Source: Pseudomonadota bacterium (GTDB lineage Bacteria > Pseudomonadota > Alphaproteobacteria > Caulobacterales > Aquidulcibacteraceae). From it: DNA of 64,000 nt. The stretch's first letter is position 1. Each line of letters begins with the position of its first letter. The notes beneath the pieces were generated by a model. It ran no database searches. It saw only the letters and a list, made by a program, of their open reading frames with translations, and was not told the DNA's origin. The position numbers were made by a program, and so were the translations under genes. Where the stretch lies: positions 992,001 to 1,056,000 of the forward strand of contig JAIUOD010000001.1 of the NCBI GenBank assembly GCA_020161405.1. Direction: 5' to 3'. This document shows positions 54,365-63,295 of this stretch, one piece after another.

Positions 54365-54440
54365 TGGTGCCTGGAGCCGGAATCGAACCAGCGACACGCG
54401 GATTTTCAATCCGCTGCTCTACCGACTGAGCTATCCAGGC
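54365..54440 (-). tRNA. tRNA-Phe (anticodon GAA)
   Basis: Leftward, 76 bases including an encoded CCA (54367-54365). The acceptor stem is GCCTGGA/TCCAGGC, the D-loop AGTCGGTAGA, the anticodon loop ATTGAAAATC with anticodon GAA, and the T-loop GTTCGATTC. It is the last gene of the infA-maf-RNase E/G-yacG run and the integration target of the island. Confidence 0.97.
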
Positions 54441-54542
54441 ATCTATAGATTGTTTACAATCTGGTCGGAAGGCGTGCTGAATATAAGATTTAATTGCGCC
54501 TGTAAAGCGGCAATGGTCAATGAATTTCACTAAATCCTGTAA

Positions 54543-54737
54543 TTAATCGTCAAAACGAAATTCTTTTACAGGTTTTTCGCCTTCATCATGCGGGTCGGTA
54601 TTATATGTAATCTCACCACTTTCATCTATTGCATATTGACCGCCAAGCCAGCGGTGCAAATCAACATCGGCACAACGTTTTGAACAAAAAGGGCGATATT
54701 GTTCATTTGTGTCTTTACTACAAATTGGGCAGGCCAT
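54543..54737 (-). CDS. yacG: DNA gyrase inhibitor YacG
   Basis: A 64-residue zinc protein that binds GyrB and blocks gyrase. The four cysteines are in CPICSKDT and PFCSKRCADVDLHRWLGG. It overlaps the RNase E/G stop by one base. An acidic C-terminus follows. Confidence 0.93.
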   Translation of the reverse strand: MACPICSKDTNEQYRPFCSKRCADVDLHRWLGGQYAIDESGEITYNTDPHDEGEKPVKEFRFDD

Positions 54738-55750
54738 TAATAAACCTCAAAATTTTCTATATTTTCGATTTGGACCTCATAGCTTCCGCCAATATTTTCA
54801 TGCAAATATTTTTGCCAGTCAAAAGGGCAATTTTGTAAAAAATCATTTATTTCATTGCTGATTTTAAATTTTATAATTGCGCCTTTTGAATTTTGTAATT
54901 TTTGGGCAAGGGTATTTATTGCATTAATTGCCTTGGTTGAAATATCACCCAAAATATCGCCAATTTCAATTCCGTTTCGGGCGCGGGTTATTTCACAAAG
55001 GCCAAATTTGGAAATGGGTAAGATTTCGCATTTGCGGTTTTGTTTTAAATCCTTTTGCAAAATTTCAATCAAGTTTTGCGATTCTAATTTGCTTGGTGCG
55101 CCAACAAAATCAATAATGATAAGGCCGCCAATATTGCGCAATTTAATTTGGCGGACGATTTCTTGGGCGGCAATTTGGTTTAATTTATGATTGAAATTAT
55201 TTTGATTTGTGCCCCCCGCAATTCGCCCTGCGGCATCAATATCAATTGCGATAAGTGCGCGGGTTTTATCAATTTTTATATTGCCACCATTTTTTAGATT
55301 TACGATATTTGAACCAAGTTCGATTAATAAATCTTGGATTTTTTGTGCTTCATCTTGATTGGCAATCTGCGGCATGGGCCAGTCACCCCAATCGGCAACA
55401 TCTTTTACAAGTTCAGGGCATTTTGCTTTTGGTGAGGCTTCGCCAATGAAGCTGCAAAGTGCCAATTTATCGGCAAATTTTGGGCGTGTGACTTTTACAA
55501 TTATTGCCAAACCTTCGACAATATATTTGGGGCGCGGCAATGAAAATTGCAAAAGCGCCTGTTCATCACCCAAATCAACAAAGGCTGCATTAAGGCGCAT
55601 ATCAATGGTTTTTATACGCGCACAATATTCTTGGCCAGTTTTTGCATTTTGATTTTGCCAAGGGCGCAAGATTTTAATTTCAATTATATTATCGCCATCA
55701 AAAAGGGCGTAAACATCCTCGCCTATGCGGTTTAAAACCACATTTCTCAT
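54737..55750 (-). CDS. Ribonuclease E/G family protein
   Basis: A 337-residue RNase G-like endoribonuclease. The N-terminus has an S1-like segment (CARIKTIDMRLNAAFVDLGDEQALL) and the catalytic region shows ALIAIDIDAAGRIAGG and IGGLIIIDFVGAPSK, with the two metal-binding aspartates. It is shorter than usual (E. coli RNase G is 489) and lacks the long C-terminal part. Such short forms occur between maf and yacG in alphaproteobacteria. Another full-length RNase E may exist elsewhere. Confidence 0.88.
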   Translation of the reverse strand: MRNVVLNRIGEDVYALFDGDNIIEIKILRPWQNQNAKTGQEYCARIKTIDMRLNAAFVDLGDEQALLQFSLPRPKYIVEGLAIIVKVTRPKFADKLALCSFIGEASPKAKCPELVKDVADWGDWPMPQIANQDEAQKIQDLLIELGSNIVNLKNGGNIKIDKTRALIAIDIDAAGRIAGGTNQNNFNHKLNQIAAQEIVRQIKLRNIGGLIIIDFVGAPSKLESQNLIEILQKDLKQNRKCEILPISKFGLCEITRARNGIEIGDILGDISTKAINAINTLAQKLQNSKGAIIKFKISNEINDFLQNCPFDWQKYLHENIGGSYEVQIENIENFEVY

Positions 55751-56310
55751 GAACTATATCCCATGCCATCAAGCAGGCATTTGGTTTCATAAAGCGGCAG
55801 GCCCATAACCCCTTCCCATGAGCCATTAAGATGCATAATAAATGCCCCCGCAAGCCCTTGAATACCATAACCGCCCGCTTTTCCGTGCCATTCATTAGAG
55901 GCAATGTAATTTTTGGTTTCATTTGTGGTTAAAAGTTTGAATTTAATTTTGGTTTGCACTGCGCGTTTGGCAATTTTGCCATTTTTAACCATAGCAATTG
56001 CTGTTATAACATCATGGTTGCGACCAGACATTAATTCCAAACATTCGCGCGCAGTTTTTTCATCTTCGGCCTTTGGCAAAATCCTGCGCCCAATTGAAAC
56101 CACAGTATCAGCGGATAAAATATAATCATCGGGAAATTGCATGCTAATTGCCAAGGCTTTTTCAAGCGCAACGCGCAATGCATATTGGCGCGGCAATTCA
56201 TTTTTGCGCACGCTTTCATCAATATCAGCAGGGATTATTTTATCAGGCACAATTCCAATTCGTGCCAAAAGCTCAAGACGGCGTGGCGATGCGCTTGCAA
56301 GTATAAGCAT
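55747..56310 (-). CDS. maf: Maf-like nucleoside triphosphate pyrophosphatase
   Basis: A 187-residue nucleotide pyrophosphatase that removes abnormal nucleotides. The first motif LILASASPRRLELLARIG, the second YILSADTVV, and the VMTGR-like ELMSGRNHDVITA region are present, along with GYGIQGLAGAF. It overlaps the RNase E/G gene by four bases. Confidence 0.93.
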   Translation of the reverse strand: MLILASASPRRLELLARIGIVPDKIIPADIDESVRKNELPRQYALRVALEKALAISMQFPDDYILSADTVVSIGRRILPKAEDEKTARECLELMSGRNHDVITAIAMVKNGKIAKRAVQTKIKFKLLTTNETKNYIASNEWHGKAGGYGIQGLAGAFIMHLNGSWEGVMGLPLYETKCLLDGMGYSS

Positions 56311-56325
56311 TGCCCGCCCTTATGA

Positions 56326-56544
56326 TTATCTAAAGCGATAAGTTACGCGACCTTTAGTTAGGTCATATGGGGTCATTTCGACCAATACTTTATCACCCGC
56401 CAAAACGCGGATGCGGTTTTTGCGCAATTTGCCAGCAGTATGACCAATGATTTCGTGGTCATTTTCTAATTTGATACGAAAAGTTGCATTTGGCAAAAGC
56501 TCTACGACTGTGCCTTGAAATTCCAATAATTCTTCTTTTGACAT
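56326..56544 (-). CDS. infA: Translation initiation factor IF-1
   Basis: A 72-residue OB-fold factor that occupies the ribosomal A site during initiation. [23 protein letters not shown], the [20 protein letters not shown] block and the ending [12 protein letters not shown] are typical. It is first in the infA-maf-RNase E/G-yacG-tRNA-Phe run. Confidence 0.97.
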   Translation of the reverse strand: MSKEELLEFQGTVVELLPNATFRIKLENDHEIIGHTAGKLRKNRIRVLAGDKVLVEMTPYDLTKGRVTYRFR

Positions 56545-56804
56545 AAGTTCCCAATAAAATGCGTTAAATTGTGCAGAAAATTTCGCCGTCTATAATTCAA
56601 TTTTATCTTTTTTGCTAGCTTTAAGCGCATGTTATAGAAAAATAGAATTTTTTATCGGTAAAATGCGCCACTTTTACAACAAAATTCTATGAAATGGGCT
56701 TTATGTGCGCCAAAACGTCCTATATGAAGCGCGCGATATATTTATTAATGGCATATTAGAGTTTATGCATATAATGCGCCATTACTCAATTAAGGAAATT
56801 TCGT

Positions 56805-57578
56805 TTGTCAAAATATACTGAAGAAACCGTATTATCCGTAAAACATTATACGGACAGGCTTTTTACGTTTTCGACCACACGTTCACGCTCATTTCGTTTT
56901 CGCTCTGGTGAATTTGTGATGATTGGTTTGATGATTAATGGCAAGCCTTTGATGCGCGCCTATTCAATCGCAAGCCCTGAATGGGATGAGAAATTGGATT
57001 TCTATTCAATCAAAGTACCTGATGGCCCATTAACCCAGCATTTGGCAAATATCAAAGAGGGTGACAAAATCCTTGTTGGCCTTAAAGGCACGGGCACATT
57101 GGTTTTGGATGCGCTACTTCCCGGCAAACGCCTTTATATGCTTGCAACAGGAACAGGGATTGCCCCATTTGCATCCTTAATCCGCGACCCCAATACTTAT
57201 GAAAGATATGAGCAAGTAATCCTTACCCAAACCTGCCGCCAAGTGGCAGAACTTCAATATGGTTATGATTTGGTCAAAGAAACTTTGGATGATCCATTGG
57301 TTGGCGAATATCTTCAAGCAGGCAAATTAATTCACGATGCCGCCGCAACCCGTGAAGAATATAAACACACACGCCGCCTAACAGAGCGCGTGGCAGATGG
57401 TTCATTCTTTAAAGATTATGGATTGCCAGAATTTAACCCTGACGAAGATAGGGGCATGATTTGCGGCTCTTTGGCGATGTCCTTTGACTTCAAAAAAATG
57501 TTTGAAGACAGGGGCTTTGTTGAGGGTTCGGTTTCAATGCCGGGGCAATTTGTTTATGAGAAGTCGTTTGTTGGGTAA
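56805..57578 (+). CDS. fpr: Ferredoxin--NADP+ reductase
   Basis: A flavoprotein of 257 residues that shuttles electrons between NADPH and ferredoxin or flavodoxin. FAD binding is shown by RAYSIASP, and NADP binding by ATGTGIAPFASLIRDP. The C-terminus FVYEKSFVG is that of the bacterial-type Fpr. The start is a TTG at 56805 with AAGGAAA five bases upstream; no ATG near the N-terminus fits. A copy of the dispersed repeat lies just downstream. Confidence 0.93.
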   Translation: MSKYTEETVLSVKHYTDRLFTFSTTRSRSFRFRSGEFVMIGLMINGKPLMRAYSIASPEWDEKLDFYSIKVPDGPLTQHLANIKEGDKILVGLKGTGTLVLDALLPGKRLYMLATGTGIAPFASLIRDPNTYERYEQVILTQTCRQVAELQYGYDLVKETLDDPLVGEYLQAGKLIHDAAATREEYKHTRRLTERVADGSFFKDYGLPEFNPDEDRGMICGSLAMSFDFKKMFEDRGFVEGSVSMPGQFVYEKSFVG

Positions 57579-57605
57579 AACCCTCAAATAGCCGCCCTCG
57601 CTTCT

Positions 57606-57751
57606 TTTTGAAAATTTGCCGCAGGCAAATTTTGGCTCTTCGCCTTGTCCGAAAAGTCTGCAACTTTTCGGGGCTCATCGTGCCACTCACTTAACGATTT
57701 GGTTTTAAGCGGAAAATTATTTTCGAAAAGCGCAGTTTTCGAAAATAATTT
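57606..57751 (+). repeat. Dispersed structured repeat, copy 2
   Basis: It begins about 27 bases after the fpr stop. Hairpin A is AAAATTTGC (57611-57619) with GCAAATTTT (57625-57633). The block TTCGCCTTGTCCGAAAAGT can pair with ACTTTTCGG. AAGCGGA then precedes hairpin B: 16-base arms (57714-57729 and 57736-57751) around loop GCGCAG. The hairpin B arms share no sequence with copy 1 beyond base composition. Confidence 0.85.
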
Positions 57752-57811
57752 GCGTTTTGTTTATTTGAATGAGTAATTGACTTAAATGGCTATAATCCAT
57801 ACACCAGTTTT

Positions 57812-58159
57812 ATGAGTAATGTAGAATTCCAAACTATTGATTGGTCGCAAGTCGTAAAAACTGAACATATTGGTGAAACTGGAATTGCATTTTGGCAAAC
57901 GCTTCAGTTTGCGGGGCTTCGGGTTCGTATTGTTGAATATTCAAAGGGCTATCTTGCCGATCATTGGTGCGAAAAAGGGCATATTGTTCATTGTCTTGAG
58001 GGCGAATTTACAAGTGAGCTTTCAGATGGCAGCGAGCATGTGCTTAAACAAGGCATGACCTATATTGTTTCAGATGATTTAAGTTCGCACCGCTCTAAAA
58101 CTCAAAATGGCGTTAAATTGCTTATTATTGATGGGGACTTTTTGAAATTGACGCAATAA
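57812..58159 (+). CDS. DHCW-motif cupin-fold protein
   Basis: A 115-residue single-domain cupin. The [10 protein letters not shown] block is the family signature, followed by [17 protein letters not shown] and a C-terminal SSHRSKT. The reaction is unknown. It is a separate gene between fpr and rlmN on the same strand. Confidence 0.85.
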   Translation: MSNVEFQTIDWSQVVKTEHIGETGIAFWQTLQFAGLRVRIVEYSKGYLADHWCEKGHIVHCLEGEFTSELSDGSEHVLKQGMTYIVSDDLSSHRSKTQNGVKLLIIDGDFLKLTQ

Positions 58160-58196
58160 TTTTGCCAATTTTGTTTGTTTCTGCTATTGCCGCTCT

Positions 58197-59333
58197 ATGA
58201 CCACGCTTATTGATAATTCACCTGTGCAAATTGCAAATACTAAACCCACGCTTGTCGGCCTTACTTTGGACGAATTGAAAGTGAAAATGGGTGAAATTGG
58301 TGTGCCTGAAAAAATGCATAAAATGCGCGCCACGCAATTATTCCGTTGGATTTATCATTATGGCATTACGGATTTTGAGGCGATAACTGATATTAATAAA
58401 GAGCTTCGCCAAAAACTTGCGCAAAATTTCACCCTAGAACGTGCCGAGGTTTTGGAACGCCTGATTTCAAAAGATGGCACGCGAAAATGGCTTATAAGAA
58501 CTGCGCCTGGAATTGAAATAGAGATTGTTTATATTCCCGATGTTGCGCGTTCGGGCGCATTATGCGTTTCATCCCAAGTTGGTTGCACATTAAATTGCAG
58601 CTTTTGCCACACTGGTACACAGGTTTTGGTGCGCAATTTAACCGCCCAAGAAATCATAATGCAATTAATGATTGCCCGCGATGATTTGGGCGAATGGCCA
58701 ACACCATTTGAAGATAGACAAATCACCAATATCGTCTTTATGGGCATGGGCGAGCCGCTATATAATCTTGATAATGTTGCGAGTGCGATTGAAGTTATTT
58801 CAAATGGCGAAGGCATTGCTATTGGTCGTCGTAGGATTACGGTTTCAACTTCTGGAATTGTTCCTGAAATGGATAGATTGGGTCAATTGGGGGTTATGCT
58901 TGCGGTGTCTTTGCATGCTTGTAACGACGAATTGCGCGATATTTTGGTGCCGATTAATAAAAAATATAATCTTGAAGCCTTGTTCAAGGCCATTCGCGCC
59001 TATCCTGATTTATCAAATTCAAAGCGTGTTACATTTGAATATGTCATGCTTGAGGGGGTTAATGATAGTCCAAAAGATGCCCAAGATTTGTTGCGCCTTT
59101 TAAAAGGCATTCCCGCCAAAGTTAACCTAATCCCATTCAACCCTTGGCCGGGTTCGATTTATAAATGCTCCGATAGAATACATACCAAGGCGTTTTCAGA
59201 ATTTATCTTCAATGCAGGAATTTCCGCCCCCATCCGCCGCACACGCGGACAGGATATATTGGCGGCATGCGGGCAATTAAGAAGTGAATCGAAGAAAACC
59301 AAAGCAAGCATTCTTAAGAAAGAAAACATATAA
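58197..59333 (+). CDS. rlmN: 23S rRNA (adenine(2503)-C(2))-methyltransferase
   Basis: A radical-SAM enzyme of 378 residues that methylates A2503 of 23S rRNA and A37 of some tRNAs. The cluster motif [11 protein letters not shown] (C-x3-C-x2-C) and the [10 protein letters not shown] and [12 protein letters not shown] blocks are visible. The catalytic cysteine near the C-terminus is in [13 protein letters not shown]. Confidence 0.95.
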   Translation: MTTLIDNSPVQIANTKPTLVGLTLDELKVKMGEIGVPEKMHKMRATQLFRWIYHYGITDFEAITDINKELRQKLAQNFTLERAEVLERLISKDGTRKWLIRTAPGIEIEIVYIPDVARSGALCVSSQVGCTLNCSFCHTGTQVLVRNLTAQEIIMQLMIARDDLGEWPTPFEDRQITNIVFMGMGEPLYNLDNVASAIEVISNGEGIAIGRRRITVSTSGIVPEMDRLGQLGVMLAVSLHACNDELRDILVPINKKYNLEALFKAIRAYPDLSNSKRVTFEYVMLEGVNDSPKDAQDLLRLLKGIPAKVNLIPFNPWPGSIYKCSDRIHTKAFSEFIFNAGISAPIRRTRGQDILAACGQLRSESKKTKASILKKENI

Positions 59334-59340
59334 AAAAAAA

Positions 59341-59364
59341 CCGCCCTTCGGGGGTGTAGGGCGG
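59341..59364 (-). terminator. Terminator of the leftward translation cluster
   Basis: Stem CCGCCCT / AGGGCGG with a ten-base loop; read leftward it is followed by a run of T residues (A run 59332-59340). It sits right after the rlmN stop, so it may also limit readthrough, although only the leftward reading has the U run. Confidence 0.75.
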
Positions 59365-59446
59365 CAAGGTTGCGAATAGGAATTTGGGAAAGGTTTCGCG
59401 CGAAATCTAAATTATTTTGGGGGAGGGTTTCAATCACCAAAACCAA

Positions 59447-59602
59447 TTATTCGGTTTCAGAATCTATTTCGGTTAGGCCGTCATCTTCTTGTTCTGTTTC
59501 ATCTTGATCATCTTCGTGATCACCAAAATCATCACTATCAGAAAGAACAAAGCCAGTTGCATTTTCAATTTCATCATTTTCGATTGTTTCAACTTCTGTC
59601 AT
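59447..59602 (-). CDS. Very acidic 51-residue protein
   Basis: A short gene: MTEVETIEND... with over a third Asp/Glu and few basic residues. A GGAGAG ribosome binding site lies just upstream of the ATG at 59602, and a terminator follows about 80 bases after the stop. No family is recognised. It is the last gene of the leftward run after rimM. Confidence 0.6.
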   Translation of the reverse strand: MTEVETIENDEIENATGFVLSDSDDFGDHEDDQDETEQEDDGLTEIDSETE

Positions 59603-59677
59603 TTTACTCTCCATTTGGCTTTTGCCAGATTAAAGATTGCCTATGCTTGGTGACGTTGCGGTGAAACAAATATGAAA

Positions 59678-59848
59678 TTATTGCGCGCTTTTTGCGATAT
59701 TTTGATGATTAGGATTATTTGGTTTTTGCGTGTCTATAATACAATAACCAAAGCCTTCATTATCAGATAGGCGATAGATTTCTTCACGGGAAATTTTATT
59801 TGTTTTTAGATGTTTTATAATATCATCTGCATCAATTAAATCGCTCAT
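59678..59848 (-). CDS. Small protein of unknown function
   Basis: A 56-residue protein starting MSDLIDADDIIKHLKTNKI. The ATG at 59848 has GAGG upstream; the frame opens earlier but with a TTG and no ribosome site. GFGYCIIDTQKP near the middle is the only distinctive stretch. The family is not recognised. Confidence 0.55.
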   Translation of the reverse strand: MSDLIDADDIIKHLKTNKISREEIYRLSDNEGFGYCIIDTQKPNNPNHQNIAKSAQ

Positions 59849-59907
59849 AGCATACCTCATTACTCGCTGAATGCCATGTTTTCGCAATAGTTTTGTGACG
59901 ATTTAAA

Positions 59908-60453
59908 TTATTTGTCTTTTGGCTCATTCTTGGGCGCATCAAGCACCAAAAGCCCATCAGGTACATCGGCAATAATTTTGCCGCCCTTAATGTCAATAAT
60001 TGGCACATTTGCCAAAGTGAACGGCAGAAGCCAAGATTTTTTTAAATCGGGGTGATTTGATATTTCTAAAATATCCTGATGCCCCGTCATAATATTTGAA
60101 ATTTTACCCAAAAATTCGCCCGTAACGCTTTCAACATCAAGGCCGATTAAATCGACGTGATAAAATTCATCTTCTTCGACAGGCGGAAGTTTTTCACGCG
60201 GCGCAAAAAGTTTGGTTGAACGTTTTTGCATCGCTTCTTCGCGCGATAATGGCTTTTTGGGGTAAAAAGCAAAGCCATCTTTAATTTCGCGCCATGATTT
60301 TACTTCGAATAAAACCGCACCCTTTTCATCCAAAAAGGGTGCGTATTTGAATATGTCAGATGGCTGTGCGGTAAATGATTTTACGCGCAACTCGCCCTTA
60401 ACGCCAAATGCGCCCACGATGGCACCAACCAATATGAACGCATCATTTGCCAT
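59908..60453 (-). CDS. rimM: Ribosome maturation factor RimM
   Basis: A 181-residue protein that helps mature the 30S subunit head. The N-terminal FILVGAIVGAFGVKGELRVKSF and the PRC-barrel half (EFYHVDLIGLDVESVTGEFLGKI) are present. It is four bases downstream of rpsP, as usual, but trmD and rplS do not follow. Confidence 0.94.
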   Translation of the reverse strand: MANDAFILVGAIVGAFGVKGELRVKSFTAQPSDIFKYAPFLDEKGAVLFEVKSWREIKDGFAFYPKKPLSREEAMQKRSTKLFAPREKLPPVEEDEFYHVDLIGLDVESVTGEFLGKISNIMTGHQDILEISNHPDLKKSWLLPFTLANVPIIDIKGGKIIADVPDGLLVLDAPKNEPKDK

Positions 60454-60456
60454 AAA

Positions 60457-60867
60457 TTATTCAGCAGGCGCTTCTTCAGTTGCTTCAACAGCAGGTGCAG
60501 CGGCAGCTTCTTCAGCAGCAGCTTTTGCATCTTCAATTTTTTGCAAACGTTCAGCTTCACGCTCTTGCGCTTTTTGGCCTGGTTTTGCTTTATTTGGGTT
60601 ATTGCCTTGTGTCCAAGTGCCAACGCCATTTTGTGCCAAGAAACGTGCAACGCGATCAGTTGGTTGCGCGCCTTTTTTAATCCACTCAGCAGCTTTTTCA
60701 AAATCAACAACAAAACGTTGACCAGAATCAGATGGTAAAAGTGGGTTATAAGTACCCAATTTTTCGATGAAGCGACCATCACGTGGTGAACGCGCATCTG
60801 CTACTACAACGCGATAAACAGGTTTCTTTTTAGAACCACCACGTGCCAAACGAATTTTCAATGCCAT
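60457..60867 (-). CDS. rpsP: 30S ribosomal protein S16 with Ala/Glu-rich tail
   Basis: The first 80 residues are a normal S16 ([36 protein letters not shown]). The tail after about 90 is rich in Ala and Glu, an extension common in alphaproteobacterial S16. It lies 40 bases downstream of ffh. Confidence 0.96.
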   Translation of the reverse strand: MALKIRLARGGSKKKPVYRVVVADARSPRDGRFIEKLGTYNPLLPSDSGQRFVVDFEKAAEWIKKGAQPTDRVARFLAQNGVGTWTQGNNPNKAKPGQKAQEREAERLQKIEDAKAAAEEAAAAPAVEATEEAPAE

Positions 60868-60906
60868 TTTACTTTTCCTTTTTAATTTTCAAATTACTTT
60901 ACAATA

Positions 60907-62430
60907 TTACTTTTTGGGTTTGCCAAAGCCCCCTAATCCGGGAAGGCCACCGCCCAACCCTGGCAATTTGGGTGCGCCGCTTCCAAGACCTGGAAGGCCA
61001 TTTGGCGCACCACCAAAACCGTTTTGCATAGCTTTTTGGCCCATTGCCTGAAGCTGTGCCTCATTCATTTTAGGCATTCCGCCCATCATGCCGCCCATTT
61101 TGCCCATAAGACCTTTTAGGCCGCCTTTACCCATTGCCTTGACCATATCGGCCATTTGGCGATGCATTTTCAAAACCTTATTAACCTCGGCAACATCAAC
61201 GCCCGCACCTTTGGCGATACGGCGGCGGCGCGACGCATTTAAAACATCGGGTTTTGCACGCTCTGCCTTTGTCATTGAAGAAATCACGGCGATTTGGCGA
61301 TTAATCACTTTTTCATTCACCGCACCAGATTCAAGCGCTTTTTTGGCCTGTGCCGCACCCGGTAACATGCCCATAATGCCGCCAAGGCCACCCATATTTT
61401 GAATTTGGCGCAATTGATTTGCCAAATCATCAAGGTCAAATTTGCCTTTTGCCAATTTGGCGGCCATTTTTTCGGCATCCGCCAAATTGGCATTTTCAAC
61501 GGCTTTTTCAACCAAAGCAACAACGTCACCCTGACCTAAAATGCGCCCTGCAATACGATGGGCATCAAAAGTATCAATGCCGTCAATTTTTTCGCCAATA
61601 CCTAAAAACTTAATTGGCAAGCCAGTAACTGCGCGCATCGAAAGCGCCGCACCACCACGACCATCACCATCGGCACGGGTTAAAACGATACCAGTTAAAG
61701 GCAATCTTTCATGGAAACGCTGTGCCGTTTCAACCGCATCTTGGCCAGTTAAACTATCGGCGACCAAAAGGATTTCAGAAGGCTGCGCAATATTTGCAAC
61801 ATCGGCTGCCTCTGCCATCATGTCTTCATCAATTGATGTGCGACCAGCGGTATCAAGGATTAGAACATCAAAACCGCCCAAACGTGCCGCAGTCATGGCG
61901 CGTTTTGTAATATCGCGCGGCATTTGACCCGCTATGATAGGCAAAGAATCAACTTCTGCCTGTTTTGCCAAAATTGCCAATTGCTCTTGCGCAGCAGGTC
62001 GGCGAACGTCCAAAGACGCTAATAAAACTTTTTTACGCTCTTTAGTGCGCAAACGAAGTGCAAGTTTTGCGGTTGTTGTGGTTTTACCCGAACCTTGCAA
62101 GCCCGCCATCATAATTATTGATGGTGGTGATGTGATATTTAATGGTGCAGGTTCTTCATTCCCACCCAAAGTATCAACAAGCGCGTCATGGACGATTTTT
62201 ATAACCTGCTGCCCCGGTTTTACGGCGCGAATTACACGCTCACCGACGGCTTCTTCTTTGACTTTATTGATGAAAGAACGAACAACGGGAAGCGCAACAT
62301 CAGCCTCTAAGAGGGCGACGCGGATTTCGCGCATTGCGGCCTCAACGTCCTTTTCAGAAAGCGCACCGCGACCGGTAAGCCCATAAAAAATCCCGCCAAG
62401 TTTATCCGTTAAACTATCAAACAAAATCAT
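60907..62430 (-). CDS. ffh: Signal recognition particle protein Ffh
   Basis: A 507-residue SRP GTPase that delivers nascent membrane proteins to FtsY. The NG domain has GLQGSGKTTTTAKLAL (P loop), DTAGRTSIDEDMM and TRADGDGRGG. The methionine-rich M domain follows. The tail is rich in Gly and Pro (GLPGLGSGAPKLPGL). The gene starts the ffh-rpsP-rimM run. The SRP RNA gene was not found nearby. Confidence 0.97.
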   Translation of the reverse strand: MILFDSLTDKLGGIFYGLTGRGALSEKDVEAAMREIRVALLEADVALPVVRSFINKVKEEAVGERVIRAVKPGQQVIKIVHDALVDTLGGNEEPAPLNITSPPSIIMMAGLQGSGKTTTTAKLALRLRTKERKKVLLASLDVRRPAAQEQLAILAKQAEVDSLPIIAGQMPRDITKRAMTAARLGGFDVLILDTAGRTSIDEDMMAEAADVANIAQPSEILLVADSLTGQDAVETAQRFHERLPLTGIVLTRADGDGRGGAALSMRAVTGLPIKFLGIGEKIDGIDTFDAHRIAGRILGQGDVVALVEKAVENANLADAEKMAAKLAKGKFDLDDLANQLRQIQNMGGLGGIMGMLPGAAQAKKALESGAVNEKVINRQIAVISSMTKAERAKPDVLNASRRRRIAKGAGVDVAEVNKVLKMHRQMADMVKAMGKGGLKGLMGKMGGMMGGMPKMNEAQLQAMGQKAMQNGFGGAPNGLPGLGSGAPKLPGLGGGLPGLGGFGKPKK

Positions 62431-62461
62431 TCATCCAATCAAACAGGCGCAACGCAAAACA

Positions 62462-62489
62462 CCCCGCAGGGCGATAACGCTGTGCGGGG
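62462..62489. other. Strong hairpin in the ffh leader region
   Basis: Outer stem CCCCGCA/TGCGGGG and inner stem GCG/CGC with a tetraloop ATAA, separated by a GG/TG internal loop. It lies 32 bases upstream of the ffh start on the same transcript. It could be a leader structure. It has no SRP RNA motif. Confidence 0.5.
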
Positions 62490-62684
62490 GGACCATTCTA
62501 CCCCCTTCTTTTAGCCCTTAAATTTTTAAGGAAGATCCCGTGTAGATATGGTTTGTTTGGCAATTGGCCGAAATATAAGGGGGCTATTACAGTAAAAACA
62601 TTCAAGAGTCAAAGGGGACTAAATTCACCAACATGTAATTTGACCTTTTGTATAAGTGTGTCACATAGGCATTAGGGGGAAAAA
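62490..62684. other. Divergent promoter region between ffh and the NTF2-like gene
   Basis: No gene is seen. AGGGGG-type sequence just upstream of 62685 is the ribosome site of the rightward gene. No clear promoter hexamers were recognised. Confidence 0.35.
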
Positions 62685-63185
62685 ATGAAAAAAATCGCAA
62701 TTTTTGCTTTATTGGCTTTGCCATTGCCAGCTTTTGCCGATGGGGCAATTCCAAAATCACCGCTTTATGAAACCGCATTGGCGCAAGATAAAATACTTTT
62801 TGATGCCTATAATAAATGCGACATGCAAACTTTGGACAAAATAGTTGATGACAATCTTGAATTCTACCATGACAAAGGCGGCCTTATGCATGGCAAGGCG
62901 GATTTTCTTGCGGCAATTAAAAACAATATTTGCAATAAGGTTGAGCGCCAATTGATAATTAATGATTTTGAAGCCTATCCACTTGAAAATTATGGATTTG
63001 TTGAAAAAGGTAATCACACATTTTGTAATAAAATTGAAACCCCAATTTGCAAAGATAAAACCAATGGTATTGGCAAATTCTTTATGCTTTGGCGCAAGGA
63101 TGATGATGGTTACAAACTTACGCGCGTTATAAGTTATGACCATGTAAATTCCAACAAGCGCATATTTAAAAAGGGCAAGAAATAG
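62685..63185 (+). CDS. Exported NTF2/DUF4440-like protein
   Basis: A 166-residue protein with a Sec signal peptide (ending PAFADG). The rest has an NTF2-like pattern: ALAQDKILFDAYNKCDMQTLDKIVDDNLEFYHDKGG and HGKADFLAAIKNNIC. The latter half contains a cysteine pair (TFCNKIETPIC). Such domains bind small molecules or have lyase functions; the specific role is unknown. Confidence 0.78.
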   Translation: MKKIAIFALLALPLPAFADGAIPKSPLYETALAQDKILFDAYNKCDMQTLDKIVDDNLEFYHDKGGLMHGKADFLAAIKNNICNKVERQLIINDFEAYPLENYGFVEKGNHTFCNKIETPICKDKTNGIGKFFMLWRKDDDGYKLTRVISYDHVNSNKRIFKKGKK

Positions 63186-63295
63186 CAATTATACGACTTT
63201 TGCCAAATGCATTCTTTTGTGTTTGATACTCGACAAACAGGGATGATTTAGATTAAAGACAAAAACGAATTTGCATTTTCATAATTGGAAGAATC

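Larger units (their letters stand above)
30222..54379. mobile_element. Integrative genomic island in tRNA-Phe (about 24.1 kb)
   Basis: Bounded on the right by tRNA-Phe and a P4-type integrase, and on the left by a degenerate copy of the tRNA 3' end. Clusters of ATACCCC motifs occur at both ends. Inside are an integrase, two excisionase-like HTH proteins, HUH and Toprim-like replication proteins, a serine resolvase, a type I restriction-modification operon, a Fic protein, an ABC-3C-type operon and several unknown genes. The flanks are ordinary housekeeping genes. No phage structural genes are seen, so it is a satellite-like or integrative defence island rather than a prophage. Confidence 0.8.

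Noticed and set aside
30222..54379. Prophage
   Set aside because: No capsid, tail, terminase or lysis genes are visible; only integration, replication and defence cargo.
57490..57690. A leftward frame across the fpr end and repeat copy 2
   Set aside because: It is a shadow of the structured repeat and of fpr.
62461..62684. Possible SRP RNA gene upstream of ffh
   Set aside because: The conserved SRP RNA tetraloop region (GGAAG...AGCAGCC type) is absent.
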